This document shows positions 35,546 to 43,843 of a DNA stretch of 64,000 bases, in pieces. Under the pieces are notes generated by a model that had not been told where the DNA came from, ran no database searches, and saw nothing but the letters and a program-made list of their open reading frames with translations. The position numbers were made by a program, and so were the translations under genes. Source of the stretch: Paenarthrobacter aurescens (GTDB lineage: Bacteria > Actinomycetota > Actinomycetes > Actinomycetales > Micrococcaceae); contig NZ_CP157456.1 in the NCBI RefSeq assembly GCF_041549525.1, positions 1,798,001 through 1,862,000 on the forward strand, written 5' to 3'. The number at the start of each line of letters is the position of its first letter. The stretch's first letter is position 1.

Positions 35546-35610
35546 AGCTGGTTTCCAGCTCTTTCAATAGCCGGACAGCCCCGGCTGGTCGCCCGACCAG
35601 CCGGGGCTGT
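35546..35610 (+). terminator. Tandem hairpins terminating acnA
   Basis: A small stem AGCTGG-TTT-CCAGCT (35546-35560) is followed by a 16-bp perfect stem: 35575-35590 pairs with 35595-35610 around the 4-base loop GCCC. Together they lie just after the acnA stop. No strict T run. Confidence 0.75.
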
Positions 35611-35734
35611 TGGCGTTCAGGGGCCAGCGAAGCAGCCCGAAAGAACATTGCCGGGGCTCCTGCCCGTGGCGCAACGCGCGGGCCCGGGCACGCGCTAGAG
35701 TTAACAAGCACGTCATTTACCCTAAGGAGGGCCG

Positions 35735-37708
35735 TTGGGACTTTTGGAAACCGTTAAGGATCCACGGGACCTGGCCACATTGTCCGGCACGGAGCTGGAA
35801 CAACTGGCCGGGGAAATCAGGGCATTCCTGATCACCAACGTAGCCGCAACCGGTGGACACCTTGGGCCCAACCTGGGCGTTGTGGAGCTCACTCTCGCTG
35901 TCCACAGGAACTTTGAGTCTCCGCGGGACAGCGTTATTTTTGACACCGGGCACCAGTCCTATGTACACAAGTTGCTGACCGGACGCCAGGACTTCACTAC
36001 GCTCCGTCAGCAGGGCGGCCTCTCCGGCTACCCGGACCGCGCGGAGTCAGAACACGACATCGTGGAGAGCTCGCACGCGTCCTCTTCCCTGTCCTGGGCT
36101 GACGGCATCTCGCGTGCCCGGCAGTTGACCGGCGAGGGCGACCGGTTCGTCGTCGCCGTTGTGGGTGACGGCGCCCTGACCGGCGGCATGGCGTGGGAAG
36201 CCATCAACAACATCGCAGCTGATAAACGGCGTCGTGTGGTGATCGTTGTCAACGACAACGGGCGCTCCTACGCCCCAACTGTTGGCGGTTTTGCCGACTA
36301 CCTGGCATCGCTGCGCCCCACCATCGATTCCCTGCGCACCACTCCGGCCTACGAGCGCATGCTGGACTGGTGGAAAAAGAAGCTTCAGGACGGCGGCCCC
36401 GCCGGTCAGTTCACCTATAAGAGCCTGCATGCCATGAAGAAGGGCATCAAGGACTGGTGGGCCCCGCAGGGCATGTTCGAGGACCTTGGCATGAAGTACA
36501 TCGGCCCGGTTGACGGACACAACCTTCAAGCCATGGAGCATGCACTCAACACAGCCAAAGCCTATGGCGGGCCGGTGATTGTCCATGCCATGACGGAGAA
36601 GGGGCACGGCTACGCTCCGGCCCTGGCCAACGAAGCTGACCAGTTCCACGCGGTAGGAATCATTGACCCGGAAACGGGCGAGCCCACCGAAATGCCCGGT
36701 GCCAGGTCATGGACGTCGGTTTTCGCCGAAGAGATCGCCGATATCGCTGATGAGCGCCCGGACATTGTGGGTATCACCGGCGCCATGCTGATCCCCGTGG
36801 GATTGCACAAGTTCGCCGAACGCCACCCGGAGCGTGTGATCGACGTCGGTATTGCCGAGCAGCATGCCCTGACGTCGGCCGCTGGAATGGCTTTCGGTGG
36901 CCTTCACCCCGTGGTGGCGGTTTACGCTACCTTCCTGAACCGCGCCTTTGACCAGCTCCTGATGGATGTTGCGCTGCACAAGGCCGGCGTCACCATCGTC
37001 CTGGACCGCGCCGGAGTGACTGGCCCGGACGGCCCCAGCCACCACGGCATGTGGGACATGGCCATGGTCCAGATTGTGCCTGGTCTTCACCTGGCTGCTC
37101 CCCGCGATGCCACCAGGCTCCGCGAAGAACTGCGTGAAGCTGTGGCTGTCAACGATGCCCCCACAGTGGTGCGGTTCTCCAAAGGCAGCGTTGGCTCCGA
37201 GATCGAAGCCATTGAGCGGCTTCACGACGGCGTGGATATCCTTGCCCGGCGCCCTGAAGGCTCCACCGAAAATGATGTCCTGATTGTCAGCGTGGGGGCC
37301 ATGTCCGAACTCGCCCTCGACGTCGCAGCCCGCCTTGGGTCCCAAGGGATCAGCTCCACGGTTGTGGATCCGCGGTGGGTTCTTCCTGTCCGTAAATCCA
37401 TCATCGCCCTCGCTGCCCGTCACCGCCTGGTGATCTGCATTGAAGACGGAGTCCGTGCAGGTGGCGTTGGGTCCCGTATCCGGCAGGAAATGCGCGCGGC
37501 CGGGGTGGACACCGCGCTGAACGAGGTAGGCCTGCCGGTTGAATTCCTCGTGCATGGTTCCCGTAGCCAGGTCCTGGAGCGCGTAGGCCTCACGGCGCAA
37601 AAGATAACGCACGACGTCGTGGCCCAGGTTTTGGGGACGAAGGTTCCGTTTGCCAGGCCGCTTCCGGGCCAGGAACACCCAACCACCGGCAGCCTGCCGA
37701 CGCTGTGA
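35735..37708 (+). CDS. dxs: 1-deoxy-D-xylulose-5-phosphate synthase, 657 aa
   Basis: First enzyme of the MEP isoprenoid pathway: condenses pyruvate and glyceraldehyde 3-phosphate using thiamine diphosphate. ThDP motif [18 protein letters not shown], substrate region [16 protein letters not shown], and the pyrimidine-domain [18 protein letters not shown] are clear. The TTG start at 35735 has AAGGAGG just upstream; a second TTG three codons later is the only close alternative. First of a run of overlapping or closely spaced genes with DUF402 and two small proteins. Confidence 0.96.
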   Translation: MGLLETVKDPRDLATLSGTELEQLAGEIRAFLITNVAATGGHLGPNLGVVELTLAVHRNFESPRDSVIFDTGHQSYVHKLLTGRQDFTTLRQQGGLSGYPDRAESEHDIVESSHASSSLSWADGISRARQLTGEGDRFVVAVVGDGALTGGMAWEAINNIAADKRRRVVIVVNDNGRSYAPTVGGFADYLASLRPTIDSLRTTPAYERMLDWWKKKLQDGGPAGQFTYKSLHAMKKGIKDWWAPQGMFEDLGMKYIGPVDGHNLQAMEHALNTAKAYGGPVIVHAMTEKGHGYAPALANEADQFHAVGIIDPETGEPTEMPGARSWTSVFAEEIADIADERPDIVGITGAMLIPVGLHKFAERHPERVIDVGIAEQHALTSAAGMAFGGLHPVVAVYATFLNRAFDQLLMDVALHKAGVTIVLDRAGVTGPDGPSHHGMWDMAMVQIVPGLHLAAPRDATRLREELREAVAVNDAPTVVRFSKGSVGSEIEAIERLHDGVDILARRPEGSTENDVLIVSVGAMSELALDVAARLGSQGISSTVVDPRWVLPVRKSIIALAARHRLVICIEDGVRAGGVGSRIRQEMRAAGVDTALNEVGLPVEFLVHGSRSQVLERVGLTAQKITHDVVAQVLGTKVPFARPLPGQEHPTTGSLPTL

Positions 37709-38274
37709 CGGACGAGCGCGCGCCGGGCGCATTGCAGCCCGGTGACCTCGTGGTGTCGAGGAACAGGAAGTGGGACGGCAAGGCCCATTGGGTGGTGCCC
37801 GGCCGCTACCTTGGTGAAGACATCCACGGTTGGTGGGTGTTCCAGGGAGCAGGGGAGTTCTGCGCCCGCCCGGGCGCAGCGTTCTACACGGCCTCGGATG
37901 CGGTGTTGCTGGTTCCCCGCGCTGGTGAGTTTGTAGCTACTTTTTACGACGACAGCTATCCGGGGGACTTCAGGATCTATGTTGACCTGGCTACCGGCCA
38001 CGACTGGAATCCCATCAAACCCGGCGTCACCGAGTTCCACATGATTGATATGGATCTGGATGTTATCCGTTCCACCAAGCGTGGGGTGTTCGTGGACGAC
38101 GAAGACGAATTTGAGCAGCATCGGGTGGCCATGGGCTATCCGCAACAGACGGTGGACGCTATGCGCGCAGAATGCGCAGCCCTCTACGAGGCAGTGAACA
38201 CCATGAAAGCGCCTTTCGACGTCAATGGAGCCACTAGCACCAGCGCCGAGTGGTTCAGGAAAGGACGAGCATGA
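37705..38274 (+). CDS. DUF402 domain protein, 189 aa
   Basis: Contains the DUF402 core [37 protein letters not shown] and [20 protein letters not shown] with the Asp/Glu set that forms the metal-dependent phosphohydrolase site in related proteins. The GTG start overlaps the dxs stop by 4 bases (GTGA), so it is translationally coupled to dxs. Family members hydrolyse nucleoside di/triphosphates or thiamine diphosphates; the substrate here is unknown. The dxs link is suggestive since dxs uses ThDP, but that is inference. Confidence 0.87.
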   Translation: MTDERAPGALQPGDLVVSRNRKWDGKAHWVVPGRYLGEDIHGWWVFQGAGEFCARPGAAFYTASDAVLLVPRAGEFVATFYDDSYPGDFRIYVDLATGHDWNPIKPGVTEFHMIDMDLDVIRSTKRGVFVDDEDEFEQHRVAMGYPQQTVDAMRAECAALYEAVNTMKAPFDVNGATSTSAEWFRKGRA

Positions 38275-38831
38275 GCGGCATTATCCGTGCGTACAAGCGC
38301 GACGACGACGGAGTACTTCACTTCCGGGAGGCCTGGTACGACGACGAAGACCAGCAGTTCGTGATCAATCACGGTGTTGTGGGCCACCAGAGCAAGACCG
38401 ACGAAGCAGACGTTGAGGAAGAATCCGCCGTGGATGGCCTGATGGCAGCTTTTGCCGCCCAGTGCGAAGAAGATGGCTACGCGGAGATTCCTGAGTCCGA
38501 ACAGTTCTGGGTGGTTGCCCAGATTGCGTTGAAGTCCAAGGACGGCACCGAACGGGACCGGCATCTTGAGCGCAAGGCCAAGGCCGCGCTGACCGGTGAG
38601 CTGGCCTGGCGGGGTTTGGGCATAGTGGACCGATCGGAGATCGGCAACGGACATCTGAACATCTTCTGCCTCTGCCCGGATGTCAACAAGGCCGTGAACG
38701 CGATCAAGATTTGCGTACGCGGTGAGGATCTGGACTTCACCAAGCTCACGGTTGCAGCAGCACCGCACAGCGACCCAACGGCATTCCGTGTGAAGCACTC
38801 GCCCAAGCAGGGTGTGGGCTTTACTCTCTAA
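38271..38831 (+). CDS. Uncharacterised acidic protein, about 186 aa
   Basis: I do not recognise a named family. It begins [20 protein letters not shown] and has WYDDEDQQFVINHGVVGHQS, a WVVAQI strand and a C-terminal half with HLNIFCLCPDVNKAVNAI. No membrane segment or signal. The ATG overlaps the DUF402 stop (ATGA) and AAAGGA lies 5 bases upstream, so it is coupled to dxs-DUF402. Conserved neighbours are seen in Arthrobacter-type genomes as hypothetical proteins (from memory). Confidence 0.75.
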   Translation: MSGIIRAYKRDDDGVLHFREAWYDDEDQQFVINHGVVGHQSKTDEADVEEESAVDGLMAAFAAQCEEDGYAEIPESEQFWVVAQIALKSKDGTERDRHLERKAKAALTGELAWRGLGIVDRSEIGNGHLNIFCLCPDVNKAVNAIKICVRGEDLDFTKLTVAAAPHSDPTAFRVKHSPKQGVGFTL

Positions 38832-38862
38832 GTAGTACCCAACCGCATCAGGAGGGATCCCC

Positions 38863-39081
38863 ATGGCGTCCAAGAGCAACTGGCCCGGACATACGCCCCT
38901 GCCCAAAGGTCTGGCCGCTCCGGCAAGACGGGCATTGGCGCATGAGGGGATCGAGACGCTGGAGCAGTTGGCCGAATTCGGCCAAGCGGGGCTCTCCAAG
39001 CTCCACGGGATGGGACCGGTGGCTGTGGCGCAGCTTGAAGATGCCATGGAGGAATCAGGGATCACTTACGGCAAGGGCTAG
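38863..39081 (+). CDS. Small helix-hairpin-helix-like protein, 72 aa
   Basis: The product KGLAAPARRALAHEGIETLE-then-QLAEFGQAGLSKLHGMGPVA resembles the C-terminal domain of RNA polymerase alpha and other HhH modules (L-P-x-R-A-L-x-x-x-G-I-x-T-L-x-x-L plus L-H-G-M-G-P). It probably binds DNA. AGGAGGG lies 7 bases before ATG. Last gene of the dxs run. The exact role is unknown. Confidence 0.75.
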   Translation: MASKSNWPGHTPLPKGLAAPARRALAHEGIETLEQLAEFGQAGLSKLHGMGPVAVAQLEDAMEESGITYGKG

Positions 39082-39139
39082 TCCTGTTGCCCGGGCAGTT
39101 TTGTTGCCTCGGGTGACATTTCAGTGCTGAGTGCGCATA

Positions 39140-39145
39140 TAGGCT
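39140..39145 (+). promoter_or_regulatory. -10 box TAGGCT of the aldo/keto reductase gene, probably leaderless
   Basis: TAGGCT followed by GAATTC and then ATG at 39152; the 6-base gap implies transcription starts at the ATG. Same hexamer and spacing as at 16966. Confidence 0.55.
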
Positions 39146-39151
39146 GAATTC

Positions 39152-40132
39152 ATGACTGAATACCGACGCCTTGGCCATTCCGGACTGACCGTCTCAGCTG
39201 TTGGGCTGGGTTGCAACAATCTGGGCCGCGCCAACACCCCCACAGAGTCCCAGGAAGGCACCGACGCTGTTGTCCACGCCGCGATTGATGCCGGGGTGAC
39301 CTTCTTCGACGTCGCCGATGTTTACGGCCGTGAGCCGGGCCTAAGCGAAGTCATGCTGGGCAAGGCGCTGAAGGGACACCGCGATGACGTGGTCATTGGC
39401 ACGAAGTTTGGCATGGACATGCGTGGGGTCAATGGAAATGATTTCGAGGCCCGGGGTTCGCGCAGATACATCGTCAAAGCCGTGGAAGCTTCGCTGCGCC
39501 GTTTGGATACGGAGTGGATTGACCTCTACCAGTTCCACACGCCGGACCCTCGGACGCCCATTGAGGAGACGCTCGCGGCCTTGGAGGACCTGGTGTCCGC
39601 CGGCAAGGTGCGGTACATCGGTCATTCGAATTTTGCCGGCTGGCAGATCGCCGAGGCCGAGTACGTAGCACGGCAATCATCAGGTGGCGTCCGCTTCGTC
39701 TCGACGCAGAACCACTACAACCTCCTTGACCGGCGCGCCGAACTCGAGGTGCTCCCAGCCGCTGGAGCGTTCTCCCTGGGTGTTCTTCCCTACTTTCCCC
39801 TGGCCAACGGGCTGCTGACTGGAAAGTACTCCGCGGGCAAGGCCCCTGAGGGTTCCCGGTTGAGCCACACCCGGACCAACCTGGTCCATGACGCCGATTG
39901 GGAACAGCTGGGCCGCTTCGGACAGTTTGCCAAGGAACGTGGCATCAGCGAGCTTCAGTTGGCCTTCTCCTGGTTGGCCGCGCAGCCGGGCGTCAGCAGC
40001 GTCATTGCCGGCGCCACCCGCCCGGAGCAGATCCGCGAGAATGCCGGGGCCGTCTGCTGGGTCCCCACGCAGGAGGATCGCGCCGAACTGGACGAGATTT
40101 TCCCGCAGGCACCGAAGGTGGCACTCTTCTAG
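39152..40132 (+). CDS. Aldo/keto reductase, 326 aa
   Basis: TIM-barrel NADPH-dependent oxidoreductase. Catalytic residues follow the family pattern: FFDVADVYGREPGLSEVMLG (Asp-Tyr), DVVIGTKFGMDM (Lys), and IDLYQFHTPDPRTPIEETLA (His). The cofactor-binding C-terminal end has SVIAGATRPEQIRENAGA. Resembles the YghZ/Kv-beta-type class of broad-specificity AKRs. Substrate unknown. Single gene between the HhH gene and a large inverted repeat. Confidence 0.9.
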   Translation: MTEYRRLGHSGLTVSAVGLGCNNLGRANTPTESQEGTDAVVHAAIDAGVTFFDVADVYGREPGLSEVMLGKALKGHRDDVVIGTKFGMDMRGVNGNDFEARGSRRYIVKAVEASLRRLDTEWIDLYQFHTPDPRTPIEETLAALEDLVSAGKVRYIGHSNFAGWQIAEAEYVARQSSGGVRFVSTQNHYNLLDRRAELEVLPAAGAFSLGVLPYFPLANGLLTGKYSAGKAPEGSRLSHTRTNLVHDADWEQLGRFGQFAKERGISELQLAFSWLAAQPGVSSVIAGATRPEQIRENAGAVCWVPTQEDRAELDEIFPQAPKVALF

Positions 40133-40231
40133 CCCTCTCTCACATAACAGCCCTTAAACCGGAACGCTCTTTCACTTTCCTCAAGCTAGTGAGAGAGCGT
40201 TCCGGTTTAGGCCGCGGGATGTGAGAGAGGG
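40133..40231. repeat. 99-bp nested inverted repeat filling an intergenic gap
   Basis: Outer arms 40133-40145 and 40219-40231 (CCCTCTCTCACAT and its exact complement) enclose inner arms 40155-40176 and 40188-40209, 22 bp with a single T/G mismatch that still pairs in RNA (core AACCGGAACGCTCTTTCACT). The loop is 11 bases. The motif GTGAGAGAG occurs twice on one strand and its complement on the other side. The element fills the whole gap between two convergent stop codons (AKR and fadB), so it may be a bidirectional terminator or an interspersed palindromic repeat. Confidence 0.85.
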
Positions 40232-40236
40232 ACGGG

Positions 40237-42381
40237 TCAGGCGGGCGCTGATGCGACGCCGGGAGCCAGGAACCGCTTGCCGTTGACGCGTTCGGAGGCG
40301 CCTACCCTGTCCAGATAAGGCGTAATGCCGCCCAGGAACATGGGCCATCCGGCTCCCATGATGACGCAGAGGTCAATATCTTCAGGTCCCGCTACGACGC
40401 CCTCTTCCAACATCAGCCCGATTTCTTCGGCCAAGGCGTCCTGCGTGCGCCGGAGGACTTCCTCACCAGTGGACGGGGTATTGCCGAAGGACATCAGTGC
40501 CAGTGTCTCGGCCGGGATGACCGGAGTTCCGTCCGGTCCTGGCGCCCAGAGGCTCTTCACTCCGTTATCGATGAGTTTCTGCAGGTTTTGGGAGACCGGG
40601 AAACGGTCTCCGAAGGCAGCATGCAGGGACTCCTGAACGTGCTGGGCCACCGGCAGGCCCACCATGGCACTCAGGGTGAACGGGGACATCGGTAGTCCCA
40701 TGGGGCGCAGGGCGGAGTCGGCAACCTCGGCCGGAGTTCCTTCGTCGAACGCTGCGATCACTTCTCCCATAAGGCGGAGCAGGATGCGGTTGACCACGAA
40801 GGCCGCGGCATCCTTGACCAGCACAGCAGTCTTCTTCAAGCCCTTGGCCAGTTCGAACGCGGTGGCCAGAACGGCGTCATCGGTCTTGGGCGCCCGCACA
40901 ATCTCCAATAACGGCATGACGGCCACCGGGTTGAAGAAGTGGAAGCCCACCAGGCGTTCGGGATGCTTCAAATCTTCGGCCATGGCCGTCACGGACAGCG
41001 AGGACGTGTTGGTGGCCAGAATGCACTCGGGAGAGACGATCGCTTCAACCTCGGCGAACACCTGCTTCTTGATGTGCAGTTCTTCGAAGACGGCCTCGAT
41101 CACGAAGTCGGCGTCTGAGAAAGCCTCCTTGGACACGGATCCGGTGACCAGTGCTTTGGTCCTGTTGGCGGCATCGGGCTTGATCCGCTTCTTTGCCAGC
41201 ATCTTGTCCACTTCGGCGTGGACGTAGCCCACGCCCTTGTCCACCCGTGCCTGATCAATATCCGTCATCACCACGGGGACCTTCAGCTGCCGGGCAAACA
41301 GCAGTGCAAGCTGGCTGGCCATAAGTCCTGCACCCACCACGCCGATCTTGGTGACCGGACGGGCAAGCTTACGGTCCGGCGCCCCGGCAGGACGCTTGGA
41401 GCGCTTCTGGACGAGGTCAAGGAACGCGTACACGGTAGAACGGAACTCGTCGGTCTGCATGAGCCCGGCAAGGGTTTGGCACTCAAGTTCCGCCGACTCC
41501 TGCTGGGTCATGGTGCGGTTTGCTTCCATGACATCCAGGACTTTGCCCGGAGCGGGGGAGGCGTTGGACGTCTTGGACTCCACAAACGCCCGGCCTGCTG
41601 AGACAGCGGCGGCCCAACGGCCGGCCACTTCTTCATCCCCGGCATCCACTGCGTTCTTCCGTTCAGGCGTGACCTCCCCGGAGATGACCCGTGCCGCCCA
41701 TGCGAGCGACTGTTCCACGAAGTCCGCGGGTTCAAACATGGCATCGGCCACGCCGAGCTCGAACGCTTGTGGCCCCGTGAGGGTCCGGTTGTTGCTGAGG
41801 GGATTCTCGATCATGACCTTGACGGCATTCTCCGGGCCGATGAGTCGAGGCAGGATGTAGACGCCGCCCCAGCCCGGTACAAGGCCGATGAACGCTTCGG
41901 GCAGGGCCAAGGCGCCTGCACCTGTGGAGACGGTCCGGTAGGTGGACTGCAGGGCGATTTCCAGCCCGCCGCCCAAAGCCAGTCCGTTGATGAAGGAGAA
42001 GCTCGGAACGCCCAGGTCTGCCAAGGTGCTGTAGACGGCGTGACCAAGCTGCGCCATCCACAGCCCATGCTCACGTTCTTTGAGGGTCTTCACAGCCGAG
42101 AGGTCGGCGCCTGCCACCAGGAAGTACGGCTTGCCTGTGACACCGACGCCTACGATCTCTCCTCGTGAGGCGCGCTCCTTGAGGTTCTCCAGGACCCCAC
42201 CGAGTTCCACCAGGGTGTTGGGGCCCAACGTGGTGGGCTTGGAGTGGTCAAGGCCGTTGTCCAGGGTGATCAGCGCGAAGGTTCCGGCACTGCCGGGCAG
42301 CTGGATGTCCTGCACATAGGAGTGGGTTATGACTTCATCGGGGAAAAGGGCTGCGAGCTTCTGGAATTCGGCGGCGCTCAT
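40237..42381 (-). CDS. fadB: Fatty acid oxidation alpha subunit: enoyl-CoA hydratase / 3-hydroxyacyl-CoA dehydrogenase, 714 aa
   Basis: Trifunctional-type protein. Residues about 30-300 form the crotonase domain (oxyanion-hole segment VAGADLSAVKTL and LALGGGLEIALQ, PEAFIGLVPGWGG). About residues 345-530 are the NAD-binding dehydrogenase domain (IGVVGAGLMASQLALLFARQ), followed by the 3HCDH C-terminal domain with VVNRILLRLMGEVIAAFDEG. It hydrates and oxidises acyl-CoA. The ATG overlaps the fadA stop (ATGA), so the pair is coupled and likely forms the alpha2beta2 complex. Confidence 0.92.
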   Translation of the reverse strand: MSAAEFQKLAALFPDEVITHSYVQDIQLPGSAGTFALITLDNGLDHSKPTTLGPNTLVELGGVLENLKERASRGEIVGVGVTGKPYFLVAGADLSAVKTLKEREHGLWMAQLGHAVYSTLADLGVPSFSFINGLALGGGLEIALQSTYRTVSTGAGALALPEAFIGLVPGWGGVYILPRLIGPENAVKVMIENPLSNNRTLTGPQAFELGVADAMFEPADFVEQSLAWAARVISGEVTPERKNAVDAGDEEVAGRWAAAVSAGRAFVESKTSNASPAPGKVLDVMEANRTMTQQESAELECQTLAGLMQTDEFRSTVYAFLDLVQKRSKRPAGAPDRKLARPVTKIGVVGAGLMASQLALLFARQLKVPVVMTDIDQARVDKGVGYVHAEVDKMLAKKRIKPDAANRTKALVTGSVSKEAFSDADFVIEAVFEELHIKKQVFAEVEAIVSPECILATNTSSLSVTAMAEDLKHPERLVGFHFFNPVAVMPLLEIVRAPKTDDAVLATAFELAKGLKKTAVLVKDAAAFVVNRILLRLMGEVIAAFDEGTPAEVADSALRPMGLPMSPFTLSAMVGLPVAQHVQESLHAAFGDRFPVSQNLQKLIDNGVKSLWAPGPDGTPVIPAETLALMSFGNTPSTGEEVLRRTQDALAEEIGLMLEEGVVAGPEDIDLCVIMGAGWPMFLGGITPYLDRVGASERVNGKRFLAPGVASAPA

Positions 42382-43649
42382 GCGGCGGCTCCTTCGGTGG
42401 TGGCTGTGGTTGCCTGGTCAGCGGCGAAAGATTGGTAGTCGGCGTGGTGGGGGTTTTCCCAGATCACCGTGGCACCCATGCCCAGTCCGATGCACATGGT
42501 GGTGATGCCATAGCGAACCGAGTGATCTTCTTCGAACTGCCGCGCCAGCTGGTTCATGAGGCGGACGCCGGAGGATGCAAGCGGATGCCCGACGGCGATC
42601 GCCCCGCCATAGCGGTTGACGCGGGAATCGTCGTCGGCGATTCCGAAGTGGTCCAGGAAGCTGAGGACCTGAACGGCGAAGGCCTCGTTGATTTCGAAGA
42701 GTCCAATGTCTTCAATTCCCAGCCCTGCGTTTCTTAGTGCCTTTTCGGTGGCGGGTACCGGTCCGATGCCCATGACCTCGGGTTCAACACCGGCGAAGGC
42801 GTAGGAGACCAGACGCATCTTGACCGGAAGACCGAGCTCTTCAGCGGCTTCGGCGGAGGCAAGGACGGCTGCAGTGGCGCCGTCGTTCAAACCCGCAGCG
42901 TTGCCGGCGGTCACTCGGCCATGGGCGCGGAAGGGTGTCCGCAGTTCGGCGAGGTCGGCAACGGTGGTTCCGGGCCGGGGCGGCTCGTCCGTGGTGTGCA
43001 GGGCCCAGCCCTGTCCGGGCTTCATGGTGGCTACGGGCACGAGGTCTTGCTGGATTTGTTCTTTGGAGTAGGCTGCGGCCAATTTGGCCTGCGAGGCCGC
43101 AGCATAGGCATCCGTGCGGTCCTTGGTGATGGCCGGGAAGCGGTCGTGCAGGTTCTCCGCGGTGTTGCCCATGTTCAACGCAGCCGGGTCCACCAGGCGC
43201 TCGGACATGAACCGGGGATTGGGATCCGCGCCGGCGCCCATGGGGTGGTTGCCCATGTGCTCCACGCCGCCGGCAATGACTACGTCATAGGCGCCGAAAC
43301 CGATGCCGCTCGCCGTCGTCGTCACTGCAGTCATGGCCCCTGCGCACATTCGGTCGATGGCGAAGCCGGGCACCGTGCGGGGGAGTCCGGCCAGCAGGGC
43401 CGCTGTACGGCCGATGGTGAGTCCTTGGTCTCCGGTTTGGGTGGTGGCCGCGATGGCAACCTCGTCGATCCTGTCCGCGGGCAGTGAGGGGTTTCGCCGC
43501 ATCAGTTCTCGGATGCATTTGACCACGAGGTCATCGGCGCGGGTGCCGGCATAGATGCCTTTCTCACCGGCCTTGCCGAAGGGGGTGCGCACGCCATCGA
43601 CGAAGACGACGTCGCGGACATTCCTTTGAGCACTGCGTGATGGACTCAT
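42378..43649 (-). CDS. fadA: Acetyl-CoA C-acyltransferase (3-ketoacyl-CoA thiolase), 423 aa
   Basis: Last step of beta-oxidation: thiolytic cleavage of 3-ketoacyl-CoA. Nucleophile Cys102 is in FAIDRMCAGAMTAV, the His motif is IAVGHPLASSGVRLMN (family consensus GHPxGxSG, here GHPLASSG) and the second Cys is in TTMCIGLGMGATV. GAGGAG ribosome site before ATG at 43649. First gene of the fadA-fadB operon, with a candidate operator 71-86 bases upstream. Confidence 0.94.
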   Translation of the reverse strand: MSPSRSAQRNVRDVVFVDGVRTPFGKAGEKGIYAGTRADDLVVKCIRELMRRNPSLPADRIDEVAIAATTQTGDQGLTIGRTAALLAGLPRTVPGFAIDRMCAGAMTAVTTTASGIGFGAYDVVIAGGVEHMGNHPMGAGADPNPRFMSERLVDPAALNMGNTAENLHDRFPAITKDRTDAYAAASQAKLAAAYSKEQIQQDLVPVATMKPGQGWALHTTDEPPRPGTTVADLAELRTPFRAHGRVTAGNAAGLNDGATAAVLASAEAAEELGLPVKMRLVSYAFAGVEPEVMGIGPVPATEKALRNAGLGIEDIGLFEINEAFAVQVLSFLDHFGIADDDSRVNRYGGAIAVGHPLASSGVRLMNQLARQFEEDHSVRYGITTMCIGLGMGATVIWENPHHADYQSFAADQATTATTEGAAA

Positions 43650-43719
43650 GTATTAACTCCTCGTTGAGACATGGCGCCGAACCCCGCGTTGCGGGTATTG
43701 CGGTTGGCATTGATGCAAT

Positions 43720-43735
43720 GTTACTCGTGGGTAAC
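43720..43735. promoter_or_regulatory. Candidate operator GTTAC-n6-GTAAC upstream of fadA
   Basis: GTTACTCGTGGGTAAC, arms GTTAC and GTAAC with a near-symmetric centre. It is in the 194-base gap that holds the fadA promoter. Similar TTAC/GTAA palindromes precede beta-oxidation genes under TetR-family acyl-CoA sensors in actinobacteria; no such regulator is in the window. Confidence 0.45.
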
Positions 43736-43786
43736 TTAGCGTGCAAGGTCAAAGCGGTTCCACGTGCCGGGGGCCGAGTACGCGAA

Positions 43787-43826
43787 AGGCCTGCCACCAC
43801 GAACCGGAGTTCGTGGGGACAGGCCT
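43787..43826 (-). terminator. Long hairpin downstream of ribonuclease D
   Basis: AGGCCTG (43787-43793) and CCACGAAC (43797-43804) pair with CAGGCCT (43820-43826) and GTTCGTGG (43809-43816) around a CGGA loop, with one-base bulges. It lies 18 bases beyond the rnd stop codon. Confidence 0.6.
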
Positions 43827-43843
43827 CGCAGGGCGAGAAGGAT

